A stretch of 64,000 nt of DNA from Chitinophaga eiseniae (GCF_012641265.1 NZ_JABAHZ010000002.1:1-64000); one strand, 5' to 3'. Counted from the first letter of the stretch, positions 33,528 through 42,648 are shown. Numbers and translations are program-made. Notes: generated from the sequence alone by a model not told the origin.

Positions 33528-35429
33528 ATGAAGTACTTACGTATCCTATTGTGCCTGACAGGCCTTTTTCCCCTGATCACCAAGGCACAGCAACCCGTCG
33601 GAGAAAATGACGCCAATCTCTCGGAATTACTTTACAGACCTATTAAACCTGTGGCCCCTATTAAGGAAGGTATAGAACCGTCCCGGCAACTCCCGGTAAC
33701 ACCAGGCCGCAACGTAAATGTGCAGCGCTTGTTGCCCGCGCCGAAATGGAACATGATAGCCAATAGTAAAACCGCTTTCATTGGCATCGACAATGGTCCT
33801 ATTACGGTGAAAAAGCTGAATACACCGGTCTTCTGCACCACTCCTACTGTTACCATCGGGTGCTGCAGTTATAACATCAAAGATGAAGCTGCCAATAAAA
33901 ATCAGCTATACGCCTCTCCTGCGGCTATTTTCAGCAACGAAAACGATGCACGGACTTATGCAGAAAGTCTTACTCCCAAAGTACCTTTCTTCCTCCCTTT
34001 CACTAACAGCAAAGTATATCCCGGGGGCGCCTGGAAGTATGATAATGGCAGTGGCCATGGTTCGGTAGATTTCTCCAAAACATCAGATGCTTATGGCCCC
34101 GGTATAGATCCTACTTTTGGGGTATACGCCAGCGCTGCAGGTAAGGTAGTTACCGCCATGTGGGATCCTTTTTTCGGTAATGTGGTGATCATAGAACATA
34201 TCGCCCAGGACGGCACCATCTACCGCACCGGCTATTTCCACCTCCGTGGCGGGTTTGACCATGACGTAGCCAATGCAAAAGTGATCCCTGTCAGTGATCC
34301 CGGCAACCTGGATGCACGGGATACCAAGTATAAGAAATTCGCGAACCTGCCCAATCCTTCCCAGCTGCTTTGGGGTACTAATGACCAAAAGCTGAAGGTA
34401 AAAGCCGGCGACAAAGTATATGCAGGCCAGCAGATTGCCTGGTCGGGCAATACCGGCTTTGGTGGCGCCGGATGGGGACTTAACCAGGATGGTACGCCTA
34501 CTAATCCCTATACCGCCAATAACCACCTGCATTTCATGCTGTGGATTAAAAGTCCCGGCACCGGGGCCGACTGGATGGAAGTAGATCCTTACGGTGTTTA
34601 CTCCACTTCCGACAACAGCAATGCTTCCTGTTATGAAATCGGCGCCACGGGCGCATTCAACCGTTTCTTTGCTCCTTTCTATCCCTCGTTCCATAATGTG
34701 CCGGTGCAGCATATCACCCAGTACTGGGGCTATTATACCGGTATGGGGATGGCGCTGCAAACATTGAGTGTACATAAAGCCGGTAATCAATACCTGGCAT
34801 CCGGTTCTTTCCAATACGGCCTGCCCTCACAGTGGTATTGCCGTATCAATATGAATGCTACCCAGTATCAGCAATACTTTGATGAGTATTACGCCAAAGG
34901 TTTTATTCCCCGCCAGATTTCCGTAGTAAACGATGCCGGAGGCAATCCTTTATTTACTGTTATCTGGAAACTCCGCGGCAACGAAAACTTTGTAGCAGTG
35001 CATAATGCCACCGACGACGTATGGAATGCCAAATGGAAAACCTGCGTTGATCAGCAAAAAATGCGGGTTACCGAACATGTGGTATACTATGCGGGTGGTA
35101 AACGTTATCATGCCGGGGTATTTGGCAGCAACAACCCAGGAGGATTTTACATGTATTATGGCATGAATACCAATGATTTTACTAAAAAATTTGACGAACT
35201 CAATAAAGCAGGATTGATGACGGTAAACGTCAATGTGGAGGAAAACGGCAGCCAAAACAACGTGGGGGGCCTGTGGTGGCCAAGGAACAAGGCTTATTAT
35301 TCCTATATGAACATGAGCCCGGCCGATTACCAGGCCAAGTTCACCGACTTAACCGCCCAGGGATACCAGCTGTACCGAATACAGGGATACGACAACTCCT
35401 CCCGGTTTGCGGCCATATGGATGAAATAA
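33528..35429 (+). CDS. Exported M23 metallopeptidase with C-terminal BTRD1-type repeats
   Basis: 633 residues from the ATG at 33528, which opens a signal peptide (MKYLRILLCLTGLFPLITKA). The LytM/M23 domain (about 165-360) has the zinc ligands and catalytic residues: His177 and Asp181 in GHGSVDF, His238 in YFHLRG, and His333 and His335 in NNHLHFML. The last 250 residues (about 385-633) hold repeats resembling the bacterial tandem repeat domain BTRD1, each with a tryptophan-containing strand and a segment like NATQYQQYFDEYYAKGF or MSPADYQAKFTDLTAQGYQL. The enzyme probably cleaves peptidoglycan cross-links or a protein in periplasm or outside. Repeat role is unknown. A full promoter lies upstream and a terminator follows. 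Confidence 0.85.
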   Translation: MKYLRILLCLTGLFPLITKAQQPVGENDANLSELLYRPIKPVAPIKEGIEPSRQLPVTPGRNVNVQRLLPAPKWNMIANSKTAFIGIDNGPITVKKLNTPVFCTTPTVTIGCCSYNIKDEAANKNQLYASPAAIFSNENDARTYAESLTPKVPFFLPFTNSKVYPGGAWKYDNGSGHGSVDFSKTSDAYGPGIDPTFGVYASAAGKVVTAMWDPFFGNVVIIEHIAQDGTIYRTGYFHLRGGFDHDVANAKVIPVSDPGNLDARDTKYKKFANLPNPSQLLWGTNDQKLKVKAGDKVYAGQQIAWSGNTGFGGAGWGLNQDGTPTNPYTANNHLHFMLWIKSPGTGADWMEVDPYGVYSTSDNSNASCYEIGATGAFNRFFAPFYPSFHNVPVQHITQYWGYYTGMGMALQTLSVHKAGNQYLASGSFQYGLPSQWYCRINMNATQYQQYFDEYYAKGFIPRQISVVNDAGGNPLFTVIWKLRGNENFVAVHNATDDVWNAKWKTCVDQQKMRVTEHVVYYAGGKRYHAGVFGSNNPGGFYMYYGMNTNDFTKKFDELNKAGLMTVNVNVEENGSQNNVGGLWWPRNKAYYSYMNMSPADYQAKFTDLTAQGYQLYRIQGYDNSSRFAAIWMK

Positions 35430-35448
35430 ATGCTATATAACTGCAGGG

Positions 35449-35485
35449 ATGCCACGGCTGGAAACGGCTGTGGCATTGCTTTTTA
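35449..35485 (+). terminator. Intrinsic terminator of the M23 peptidase gene
   Basis: ATGCCACGGC (35449-35458) pairs with GCTGTGGCAT (35467-35476), followed by a T run. Confidence 0.8.
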
Positions 35486-35516
35486 GGCGCTATTCTGTCA
35501 GTATCCCAATATTACG

Positions 35517-35524
35517 TATCTTTG
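35517..35524 (+). promoter_or_regulatory. Putative rlmN promoter box
   Basis: TATCTTTG matches TAnnTTTG exactly. TCTG lies 19 bases upstream as an imperfect -33. It is 54 bases before the ATG at 35579 and supports that start rather than the TTG at 35522. Confidence 0.5.
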
Positions 35525-35578
35525 CCGTTACTTTTCGACTGCCGGAAGGCAGCCAATTGCTCAAACAACGGTCAAATA

Positions 35579-36622
35579 ATGAAGTCTGACAATAAAAATA
35601 TCCGGCATTTAAGCCTGCCGGCCTTACAGGAATATTTCGGGTCAATAGGTGAAAAACCTTTCCGCGCGAAACAGGTATATGAGTGGCTTTGGCTGCGTCA
35701 TGCCGATAGTTTTGAAGCGATGACCAATCTCTCAAAAGAACTAAGACAAAAACTCACCGAACATTTCACCCTTCCGGCTATAAAAGTAGATGCCGTGCAG
35801 CAGAGTAATGATGGCACCATTAAAAGCCGTTTTCGCCTGCACGATAATCACCTGGTAGAAGGTGTACTGATACCTACTGATAGCCGTCAAACTGCCTGTG
35901 TATCCTCCCAGGTAGGCTGTAGTCTGAGCTGTAAATTCTGTGCTACCGGTTATATGGACCGCAAGCGCAACCTCGACTTTGATGAAATCTACGACGAAGT
36001 AGCGCTCATCAACGAACAGGCAATGACTTCTTATGGCAAAAAGCTGAGCAATATTGTGTTTATGGGCATGGGCGAACCTCTGCTCAACTATAAGAACGTA
36101 CTGCAGGCTATTGAGCGGATTACCGCCCCTGATGGACTGGGGATGTCGCCCAAACGTATTACGGTGTCCACCGCCGGTGTAGCGAAAATGATCCGGCAGC
36201 TGGGAGATGATAAGGTAAGATTTAACCTGGCTTTATCTTTACACGCGGCAAATGATAAGAAACGCAGTGAAATCATGCCGATCAACGATTCCAACAACCT
36301 GAAAGAGTTGATTGCGGCGCTGAACTACTTCTACAAAGCCACTGAAAACGAAATATCCTTTGAATATATTCTCTTCAAGGATTTTAACGATGCCAAAGAA
36401 GATGCTGATGAATTGATTAAAATTTACCGGCAGGTACCGGCAGACCTGGTGAATATCATCGAGTACAACCCAATTGGTATGGCCCGTTTCCAGAAGCCTG
36501 ATGCCCAAACAGCAGAAGAGTTTATGGAATACCTGGCTAAAAACAAGGTGAATGCAAGGCTGCGCCGTAGTCGCGGTAAAGATATTGATGCCGCCTGCGG
36601 ACAACTGGCCAACAAAGGCTAA
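35579..36622 (+). CDS. rlmN: 23S rRNA (adenine-C2)-methyltransferase RlmN
   Basis: 347 residues from the ATG at 35579. The radical SAM cluster motif CSLSCKFC gives Cys114, Cys118 and Cys121. The methyl-carrying Cys340 is in DAACGQL, and the GMGEPLLNY motif that binds SAM is present. It methylates C2 of A2503 in 23S rRNA and probably A37 in some tRNAs. The N-terminal helical domain (about 1-85) and the length are normal. It heads a run of three RNA-modification genes on the same strand; the next one starts 59 bases after its stop. Confidence 0.96.
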   Translation: MKSDNKNIRHLSLPALQEYFGSIGEKPFRAKQVYEWLWLRHADSFEAMTNLSKELRQKLTEHFTLPAIKVDAVQQSNDGTIKSRFRLHDNHLVEGVLIPTDSRQTACVSSQVGCSLSCKFCATGYMDRKRNLDFDEIYDEVALINEQAMTSYGKKLSNIVFMGMGEPLLNYKNVLQAIERITAPDGLGMSPKRITVSTAGVAKMIRQLGDDKVRFNLALSLHAANDKKRSEIMPINDSNNLKELIAALNYFYKATENEISFEYILFKDFNDAKEDADELIKIYRQVPADLVNIIEYNPIGMARFQKPDAQTAEEFMEYLAKNKVNARLRRSRGKDIDAACGQLANKG

Positions 36623-36681
36623 CTATTAACATGCATATTCTTATTGGTCATGCATCCATGACCATCAATCAATGATAATTT

Positions 36682-38220
36682 ATGAAGAAAAAACAACCTG
36701 CTAAAAAAGGGTTTGGTCCATCCAGGGACAATAAGATGGGTAAAAGCGACAAACCAGCAGGCAATCGCAACCGCTTTTCCGTTGACGGCGAAAGGCCAGG
36801 AAGAGCCTCTGCAAAAGATAGCGGCCATACAGAAGGCAAACCATCTTTCCGTTCTTCCCGTTTTGAAGGTGGGAAAACCGGGGATGAAAAGCCCGCATTC
36901 CGCAAACGTACTTTCGATAATAACGAGCGCCCCGCCCATAAACCAGGTTTCTCTGCCGGTGGCCGCAAGCCTGGCTTTGGCGCCGGTGACGATAAACCGA
37001 AACGCAGCTTCGGAGAAAGAGGCGAGGATAAACCCAGGCGCAACTTCGGCGAACGAGGCGACACTAAGCCTAAACGCAATTTTGGCGAAAGAAGTGAAGA
37101 TAAACCTAAGCGCAACTTTGGTGAAAGAGGAGAGGATAAACCTAAGCGCAGCTTTGGCGAGAGAGGTGAAGATAAACGTAGCGGCGACTTCAAACGCGAC
37201 GATAAGCCTGCATTTGGTAAACGTACTGGCGGCGAAGACAAGCCGTTACGGAAACGCACCTACGGCGTTACCAGAAAGAACGATGACAGCGCTTTCCATT
37301 TTCACGGTGACAATAAAAAAGGTGGCAAATCTGCAGACAGAGAGACTCCCAGCGGATTTAACCGGAAAAAATTCTTTGATAAAACCAATGAACGTTTTGC
37401 CGATAAACAAGACCGGAAAAAACGTATCAAGGTAAAAGATACTAACCACACGGCAGCTGCGAAAGATGGCGGCGAAAGCAAGCAAAGCATCTTTGGTCCC
37501 GGCGAAATGCCATTGAACAAATTTGTGGCGCACTGTGGTCTTTGCTCCCGCAGAAAGGCGGTAGACCTGATTAAAGAAGGTAAGGTAACGGTGAATGGCA
37601 AAGTAGTTACGGAGCCTGCTACCAAAGTAACCAGCAGCGATCACGTGACGATGCAGGATAAAAAAATTACCCCTACTAAAAACCTGGTTTATATTCTGCT
37701 GAATAAACCCAAAGGTTATATCACTACTACCGATGATCCGGAAGGCCGTAAAACCGTAATGGACCTGATCCAGGACGCCGCAGAAAATGAAAGAGTGTAC
37801 CCGGTAGGCCGTTTGGACCGCAACACATCTGGATTGCTGTTGCTCACCAATGACGGAGAACTGGCGCAGCGACTCGCACATCCTAAACACAATATCAAAA
37901 AGATTTACCAGGTAGAACTGGATAAACCGCTTACCAAGGGCGACTTTGACAAAATTATTGACGGCGTAACCCTGGAAGATGGTGTAGCTGTAGTAGATGC
38001 ACTGGGCTATGTAGATCCGAAGGACAAAAAGCAGGTGGGTATTGAGATTCACAGTGGTAAGAACCGTATCGTACGCCGTATTTTTGAACACCTGGAATAT
38101 ACCGTTGAAAAATTGGATCGGGTAATGTATGCAGGTCTGACCAAAAAAACGTTGAACCGGGGTCAATGGCGCTTCCTCACAGAGAAAGAAGTCATCCTGT
38201 TGAAACATTTTAAAAAATAA
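36682..38220 (+). CDS. Pseudouridine synthase, RsuA/RluB family, with long repetitive basic N-terminus
   Basis: 512 residues. The first 265 or so are low-complexity, rich in Lys, Arg, Gly, Asp and Phe, with five in-frame 12-residue repeats of the type [12 protein letters not shown] (about 104-163). The enzyme starts with an S4 RNA-binding domain ([20 protein letters not shown], about 275). The catalytic domain follows with [20 protein letters not shown], whose Asp attacks the uridine. The likely substrate is 23S rRNA (RluB-type site), but RsuA, RluB, RluE and RluF cannot be told apart here. The N-terminal extension is probably disordered and may bind RNA or ribosomes. Similar RG-rich extensions occur on this family in Bacteroidota. 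Confidence 0.92.
   Translation: MKKKQPAKKGFGPSRDNKMGKSDKPAGNRNRFSVDGERPGRASAKDSGHTEGKPSFRSSRFEGGKTGDEKPAFRKRTFDNNERPAHKPGFSAGGRKPGFGAGDDKPKRSFGERGEDKPRRNFGERGDTKPKRNFGERSEDKPKRNFGERGEDKPKRSFGERGEDKRSGDFKRDDKPAFGKRTGGEDKPLRKRTYGVTRKNDDSAFHFHGDNKKGGKSADRETPSGFNRKKFFDKTNERFADKQDRKKRIKVKDTNHTAAAKDGGESKQSIFGPGEMPLNKFVAHCGLCSRRKAVDLIKEGKVTVNGKVVTEPATKVTSSDHVTMQDKKITPTKNLVYILLNKPKGYITTTDDPEGRKTVMDLIQDAAENERVYPVGRLDRNTSGLLLLTNDGELAQRLAHPKHNIKKIYQVELDKPLTKGDFDKIIDGVTLEDGVAVVDALGYVDPKDKKQVGIEIHSGKNRIVRRIFEHLEYTVEKLDRVMYAGLTKKTLNRGQWRFLTEKEVILLKHFKK
36991..37170 (+). repeat. Five 36-bp in-frame tandem repeats
   Basis: Five consecutive 36-base units start with GATAAACC-like sequence (the third with ACTAAGCC) and encode 12 residues each, approximately [12 protein letters not shown]. 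Synonymous differences between units show that the peptide is conserved more than the DNA. Confidence 0.9.
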
Positions 38221-38235
38221 CTGCCGAATAACCTG

Positions 38236-38994
38236 ATGCGATTAGTAGATCATATTATACTGGAAACACCTGATTTTGTTATCGTGAACAAGCCGGCCGG
38301 CATGCTCACGCTACCCGATCGTCATGACAATGAGTTAAGCTCATTAATTGCTATCATGAAGAAGGCGTATGGTGAGGTATTTACAGTACACCGGCTGGAC
38401 CGCGAAACCAGCGGCATTATCCTGTTTGCCCGTAATGAGGCCGCTCACAAATATTTCTCCCAGCTGTTTGAAAGCAGGGACGTGAAAAAATTCTACCTGG
38501 GCCTGGTAAGCGGTCAGCTTACTACTAAACAGGGGAATGTGAGCGAGGGCATTATGGAGCACCCCGTGCAGAAGGGAAAGATGGTGACCAACCGTAAGGG
38601 TAAGCCTTCTTCCACCGACTATGAAGTGCTGGAAGAATTTGGTTTGTATAGCCTGGTCAGGATGCAGATTCATACCGGGCGTACGCACCAGATCAGGGTG
38701 CACATGAAATTCCTGGGTCATCCCATTGCTGTAGACGAGTTTTATGGCAGCGCACAGCCCATCCTTTTGTCGACCATCAAGAAGAAATTCAAGCTGGGTA
38801 AGCATACAGAAGAAGAGCGTCCGTTATTGAGCCGGTTAGCGCTGCATGCGTCGATGCTGGTATTTAAAGATCAAAACGGAAAGGAATATACCATAGAGGC
38901 GCCACTGCCTAAAGATATGAGTGCCCTGTTGACGCAATTGCGGAAGCATAGGGGCAAACAGCCTGCCATTGGAGAGGAGCTCTCCGCGGAATAA
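38236..38994 (+). CDS. Pseudouridine synthase, RluA family
   Basis: 252 residues, short for the family because there is no S4 domain. VIVNKPAGMLTLPD is the first conserved strand and VHRLDRETSGIILFARN holds the catalytic Asp. MQIHTGRTHQIRVHMKFLGHPI is the third signature. It isomerises uridine in rRNA or tRNA; the RluA family is split into many specificities (RluA, RluC, RluD, TruC) that I cannot separate. It lies 15 bases after the RsuA-type synthase, so the two are probably co-transcribed. A clear terminator follows. Confidence 0.92.
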   Translation: MRLVDHIILETPDFVIVNKPAGMLTLPDRHDNELSSLIAIMKKAYGEVFTVHRLDRETSGIILFARNEAAHKYFSQLFESRDVKKFYLGLVSGQLTTKQGNVSEGIMEHPVQKGKMVTNRKGKPSSTDYEVLEEFGLYSLVRMQIHTGRTHQIRVHMKFLGHPIAVDEFYGSAQPILLSTIKKKFKLGKHTEEERPLLSRLALHASMLVFKDQNGKEYTIEAPLPKDMSALLTQLRKHRGKQPAIGEELSAE

Positions 38995-39034
38995 GGGCTG
39001 TTATAAAGGATGTTGTTTTGTTTGATTTTTTAAG

Positions 39035-39086
39035 GATTAGGGGAAACGGAAGCAGGAAGCTGTTTTTGTTTTCCCTAATCTTTTTT
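39035..39086 (+). terminator. Intrinsic terminator of the pseudouridine synthase operon
   Basis: GATTAGGGGAAAC (39035-39047) pairs with GTTTTCCCTAATC (39068-39080) with one wobble, followed by six T. Confidence 0.87.
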
Positions 39087-39144
39087 ATACTAATTACAGG
39101 GAGTCCTATCTATATGGGTTTGTTTAACAGGCAGAAAAAGGACA

Positions 39145-39170
39145 TAAAAAAACGGGGAGAAATCCCCGTT
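39145..39170 (-). terminator. Intrinsic terminator of the peroxiredoxin gene
   Basis: AACGGGGA (39151-39158) pairs with TCCCCGTT (39163-39170). On the minus strand a run of T follows. It lies about 70 bases after the peroxiredoxin stop. Confidence 0.83.
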
Positions 39171-39238
39171 TCGTAAAAATCAAAAACCAACCATTAAAAA
39201 ATCTTTATAAGTAAAGCCTTTAGCGGGCTACTTCTTCA

Positions 39239-39874
39239 TTATTTGTTGGGCTGAGGTGTTGTTCTCAGGTAAGGCTTGATAATTTTATGGCCTTTCGGAA
39301 AACGGGCAGGAATGTCTGCCGTGGACACCGCTGCGGTAACGATTACATCTTCTCCATCTTTCCAGTCGGCTGGTGTAGCTACGCTGTATTTAGCAGTAAG
39401 CTGCAGGGAATCCAGCACGCGCAGCACTTCATGGAAGTTTCTGCCGGTAGAGGCCGGGTAAGTGATGATCAGTTTCACTTTTTTGTCCGGTCCAATGATA
39501 AACAAGGATCTAACGGTAAATGTTTCAGAGGCGTTTGGATGAATCATGTCATACAGATTCGCCACTGTCTTGTTTTCATCTGCAATAATAGGAAAAGTTA
39601 CGTCACACTGTTGTGTTTCGTTGATATCATTTATCCAGCTCAGGTGTTTATCCAGCGGATCTACACTGACAGCCAGCACTTTAGTATTACGTTTCGCGAA
39701 CTCCTCTTTCAGAAGGGCAGTTTTACCAAGCTCGGTAGTACATACCGGGGTGAAGTCTGCCGGGTGAGAAAATAAGATACCCCAGCCATCACCGAGGAAT
39801 TCATAAAAATCTATCTCTCCTAAAGTGGTATTAGCCTTAAAGTTTGGAGCAACATCGCCCAGTCTTAAACTCAT
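39239..39874 (-). CDS. Peroxiredoxin, 1-Cys Prx6 type
   Basis: 211 residues. The peroxidatic Cys45 is in SHPADFTPVCTTELG, with the conserved Thr and His around it. The C-terminal dimerisation part (TYPASTGRNFHEVLRVLDSL) marks the Prx6 branch. No second resolving Cys is seen in the C-terminal half, as expected for a 1-Cys enzyme. It reduces hydrogen peroxide and organic peroxides in the cytoplasm with an external thiol. It is encoded alone, with its own terminator. Bacillithiol could be a reductant since bshA lies in this window, but that is speculation. Confidence 0.93.
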   Translation of the reverse strand: MSLRLGDVAPNFKANTTLGEIDFYEFLGDGWGILFSHPADFTPVCTTELGKTALLKEEFAKRNTKVLAVSVDPLDKHLSWINDINETQQCDVTFPIIADENKTVANLYDMIHPNASETFTVRSLFIIGPDKKVKLIITYPASTGRNFHEVLRVLDSLQLTAKYSVATPADWKDGEDVIVTAAVSTADIPARFPKGHKIIKPYLRTTPQPNK

Positions 39875-40088
39875 AGTTCTGCGATTTTATTGACCAAAAA
39901 TAACCTTTTCCTACAAAATTTATAGACTTCTAGGGATTTTTTTCTCAATTTTGCCGATTTTTTTTCCGGGGGAGGGGAATTGGGGTTAACAAACAATGTT
40001 TAACAGGGTTCAATCAACGGATAGAAAAGGGGTTCATACAACAGCTGAAAGGGGTTATTCAATAGATAAGAATATGGCTAACAGGGGG

Positions 40089-40715
40089 TTAAGTATTTGA
40101 GGTATGTAGCTGCCAGGCATAATAAGCCATGCTGAACTTATAATCATTTTCCAGACCGGCCTTCATTCTGGCAGCTTCATCCCCGAGTTCAATCTCAATA
40201 AATCCAAGGTATAGGTTATAGGCATCATGAAGTAACTGGATACAATACTCCATTTTCTCATTATCTTCTCCCTGCAGGCGGGCGGCGGGTGGTAAAGTGG
40301 GCGGTACCGGCACGATGGGCATCTGTATCACCCGTTCTATATAATAGCACTCTTCATCCGCATAGGCCTCCCAGTTATCGTCCTGCTGCAGGCATGGACG
40401 ACGCATATAAAAAATAAGGTTGTCAAAAACTACGGCAGTTCCCAATTCCGCTTCCAGGTCGATAATATCCGGGATACGGCGCATATCTTCCAGTTTTTTC
40501 ACAATGGTCATCTGTACCGCATCGTGTTTATCCTGGCCGAAACGCAGCATGGTATTCATGACTTCATAGGTAGTTACAAAATCACAGGGATACCACACAC
40601 CATCCTGTAGCACCTGGCCCCAGAGCGTCAGGTAATTGGAATCATCCATGATGATTTGCCCAATTGAAATCGCCTGCATTTGTGTAATGGCTGTAGTTGT
40701 ATTTACTTGATTCAT
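40089..40715 (-). CDS. Protein of unknown function divergent from a WYL regulator
   Basis: 208 residues from the ATG at 40715 (MNQVNTTTAITQMQ), which has GGAA five bases upstream; ATG 40721 is also possible. Longer in-frame starts up to 40763 are unlikely because a TAGATTTG promoter box sits at 40747-40740. No signal peptide or membrane helix is seen. The sequence is acidic, with tryptophan-containing stretches (LTLWGQVLQDGVWYPCDF) and a helical C-terminus (DNEKMEYCIQLLHDAYNLYLG). I do not recognise a family. It may be controlled by the divergent WYL protein since they share a promoter region of about 140 bases. Confidence 0.7.
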   Translation of the reverse strand: MNQVNTTTAITQMQAISIGQIIMDDSNYLTLWGQVLQDGVWYPCDFVTTYEVMNTMLRFGQDKHDAVQMTIVKKLEDMRRIPDIIDLEAELGTAVVFDNLIFYMRRPCLQQDDNWEAYADEECYYIERVIQMPIVPVPPTLPPAARLQGEDNEKMEYCIQLLHDAYNLYLGFIEIELGDEAARMKAGLENDYKFSMAYYAWQLHTSNT

Positions 40716-40739
40716 AACCATTCCGTTTTGATAACAATA

Positions 40740-40747
40740 CAAATCTA
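40740..40747 (-). promoter_or_regulatory. Putative promoter box of the unknown gene 40089-40715
   Basis: The minus strand has TAGATTTG, an exact TAnnTTTG match, 24 bases before the ATG at 40715. No clear -33 element is seen. Confidence 0.45.
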
Positions 40748-40854
40748 GCAGCGCTGAACGCATGGAATTTGCGTAGTGATCTTTTCGCTATATTTTTTTT
40801 ATCCTTATTTGCAAAAGCAGGAATTGCTTATTTTTATTATCTAAATTTTATCTA

Positions 40855-41859
40855 TTGCCAAAGAACAAAGATGCGGTGTCGCGCTACCGTTGGATCGATG
40901 AGCGACTGCGCAGCAAACAGAAACCCAAACCTACCCTGGACAACCTGATTGAATATGTATCTGATAAAATGGGAACGGGCATCTCCGTTCGTACCATCCA
41001 GAAAGATTTACAGGACATGCGACAGGACCCGGAATTAAACTACATGGCGCCTATCGTATACGACCGCAGCAGCGGCACCTACCGGTACGCAGATGAAAGT
41101 TTTTCCATCAGTAATTCCCCTATAGAAGAAGCAGATCTGCAGGGGCTGGAAATTGCCATTGGCATATTGGAACAATTCCGCAGTTTGCCGGTAGTGCAAC
41201 AATTTGAAGACGCTATCCTCAAAATAGCCGCCAGCCTGAAAATGAACCGGGAAGCGCTGCAACATAAAGGCCTGATTAAATTTGCCCGCGCCTCTCAATA
41301 CAAAGGCGCCGAACATATCCCCGAAATTGTAGACGCTATTAAAAACCTGGAAGTCATCCGGATTGCCTACCAGAGCTTTGAACGCGACGAACCCAAGGAA
41401 CATTGGGTAGAGCCCTATCACCTCCGGGAATATCAACACCGCTTTTACCTGATCGGCAAAAGCCAGCAGACCCGCGGCGGCGCTGTTATTACCTTTGCGC
41501 TGGACAGGATTGTGAAGCTCTGGCCAACCATGAAACATTTTGATGAAAAGAATTTTGACGATGCCAGCTATTTCAAGCATGCTGTTGGCATCACCGTACA
41601 TGATGGGGAACCCGAACATGTTTTGCTGAGCTTCGCGCCTAAACAGGGCAAATACGTTAAATCACAGCCCATACACGCTTCCCAGGAAGTAGTGGAAGAT
41701 AATGACCAGGAATGTCGTATATCCCTTAACGTTGTCATCAACCCCGAGCTCACCATGACATTGCTCAGCTATGGCGCCCAGGTAAAAGTGCTGCAGCCAG
41801 TCCACCTGGCAAAAAAAATGGCCGAAGAGGCAAAAGCCATGGCCAAATTGTATAAATAA
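40855..41859 (+). CDS. WYL-domain transcriptional regulator (DeoR/YafY type)
   Basis: 334 residues from a TTG start at 40855; no ATG lies near, and the reading MPKNKDAVSRYRWIDERLR agrees with family N-termini. An N-terminal helix-turn-helix (about 8-65, GISVRTIQKDLQDMRQD) is followed by a linker. The WYL domain (about 150-235) has HWVEPYHLREYQHRFYLIG and ITFALDRI, and a C-terminal WCX-like domain ends the chain. WYL proteins sense a ligand, often a nucleic acid or nucleotide, and repress or activate neighbours. Some control phage defence, but no defence effector is next to this one. The divergent unknown gene is the natural target candidate. Confidence 0.87.
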   Translation: MPKNKDAVSRYRWIDERLRSKQKPKPTLDNLIEYVSDKMGTGISVRTIQKDLQDMRQDPELNYMAPIVYDRSSGTYRYADESFSISNSPIEEADLQGLEIAIGILEQFRSLPVVQQFEDAILKIAASLKMNREALQHKGLIKFARASQYKGAEHIPEIVDAIKNLEVIRIAYQSFERDEPKEHWVEPYHLREYQHRFYLIGKSQQTRGGAVITFALDRIVKLWPTMKHFDEKNFDDASYFKHAVGITVHDGEPEHVLLSFAPKQGKYVKSQPIHASQEVVEDNDQECRISLNVVINPELTMTLLSYGAQVKVLQPVHLAKKMAEEAKAMAKLYK

Positions 41860-41876
41860 TATTTGTACACAGGAGG

Positions 41877-41920
41877 TATACGCTGGCGGGGCGTGTCAAT
41901 CAGCATTCCACCAGCGTATA
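41877..41920. terminator. Hairpin between convergent genes
   Basis: TATACGCTGG (41877-41886) pairs perfectly with CCAGCGTATA (41911-41920). No T run follows in either direction, so terminator function is uncertain. Confidence 0.45.
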
Positions 41921-41931
41921 TCCGTAATTCT

Positions 41932-42648
41932 TTATTGTGGTTTAACAAACAGCGTATCTGCTACCGGTGTATTCACATCTACCTTAGACACATTTATTTT
42001 AACATCACCCGGTGTTTGCGTGGTAGTGACCGCATAGGCATAGCCTTCCGGCGTTTTCTTGTAGTCGGACATCAGCAACACCAGCTCCAGTGACTGTCCT
42101 TTGATATTAATATTATTCACCGTTTTCACAATCAGGAAGGTATTGGCATCTATATAAACATCTCCTGTAGAGCCGCTCTCCCCGGTCACTTTCAGCTTAT
42201 AGGCCGGCGCACCATTTATATCTTCCTTACCTGCTAATTCTATTTTCTTTCCTTTGTTTTTATAATCGTACAGCTCTCCTCTCAGATCCAGCTGCGTTTG
42301 CATGATTTTCAGGGTAGCGCTATCCATATCCTGGGGCGCTGTTTGCATCATCACCGGCATCAGGCTCCATCCGGCAGACCGGGTTACTACCTGTATATTG
42401 CTGCTTCCCATCACATTGAATTCCAGTCGCATGGCTTCATTCTGTTTTACCCATTTTTTGATGGGCACAGATTGCCCCTGCACTTCCATACTCCCCTCTA
42501 CATATTGTGTTTTCAGGTCTTTCAATTTTGCTTCCCCGCCCATCGCAGCGGTATTCTTTGCAATAATTTCGTCTGCAGTTTGGGCGTAAGTGCTGATTCC
42601 TGTTATCAGAAAGGCTGCCAGCAGCGCATAAGATTTAATTCTTGTCAT
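41932..42648 (-). CDS. LolA-like outer-membrane lipoprotein-sorting protein
   Basis: 238 residues. A signal peptide (MTRIKSYALLAAFLITGISTYA) is followed by TADEIIAKNTAAMGGEAKLKD, the typical opening of this Bacteroidota LolA/LolB-fold group. Strands such as GKEDINGAPAYKLKV and GDVYIDANTFLIVKT, which describe the curved sheet, follow. It lacks a lipobox. It may carry lipids or lipoproteins in the periplasm, but many members of the group have no known function. The product is best named as outer membrane lipoprotein-sorting-like protein. It is convergent with the WYL regulator. Confidence 0.8.
   Translation of the reverse strand: MTRIKSYALLAAFLITGISTYAQTADEIIAKNTAAMGGEAKLKDLKTQYVEGSMEVQGQSVPIKKWVKQNEAMRLEFNVMGSSNIQVVTRSAGWSLMPVMMQTAPQDMDSATLKIMQTQLDLRGELYDYKNKGKKIELAGKEDINGAPAYKLKVTGESGSTGDVYIDANTFLIVKTVNNINIKGQSLELVLLMSDYKKTPEGYAYAVTTTQTPGDVKINVSKVDVNTPVADTLFVKPQ

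Noticed and set aside
34083..34814. 243-codon open frame opposite the M23 peptidase
   Set aside because: No recognisable domain, and the opposite strand has the intact zinc motifs and signal peptide.
36991..37170. Regular repeats that might be a CRISPR array
   Set aside because: The units are contiguous 36-mers in frame within a coding sequence, with no spacers between them.
37246..38208. Long open frame on the minus strand (320 codons) opposite the pseudouridine synthase
   Set aside because: It lies antisense to a firmly identified enzyme, has no family motifs and reads as a shadow of codon bias.
40089..41859. WYL regulator as part of a phage-defence island
   Set aside because: No nuclease, helicase, CBASS, retron or restriction gene is adjacent; the neighbours are metabolic or unknown.
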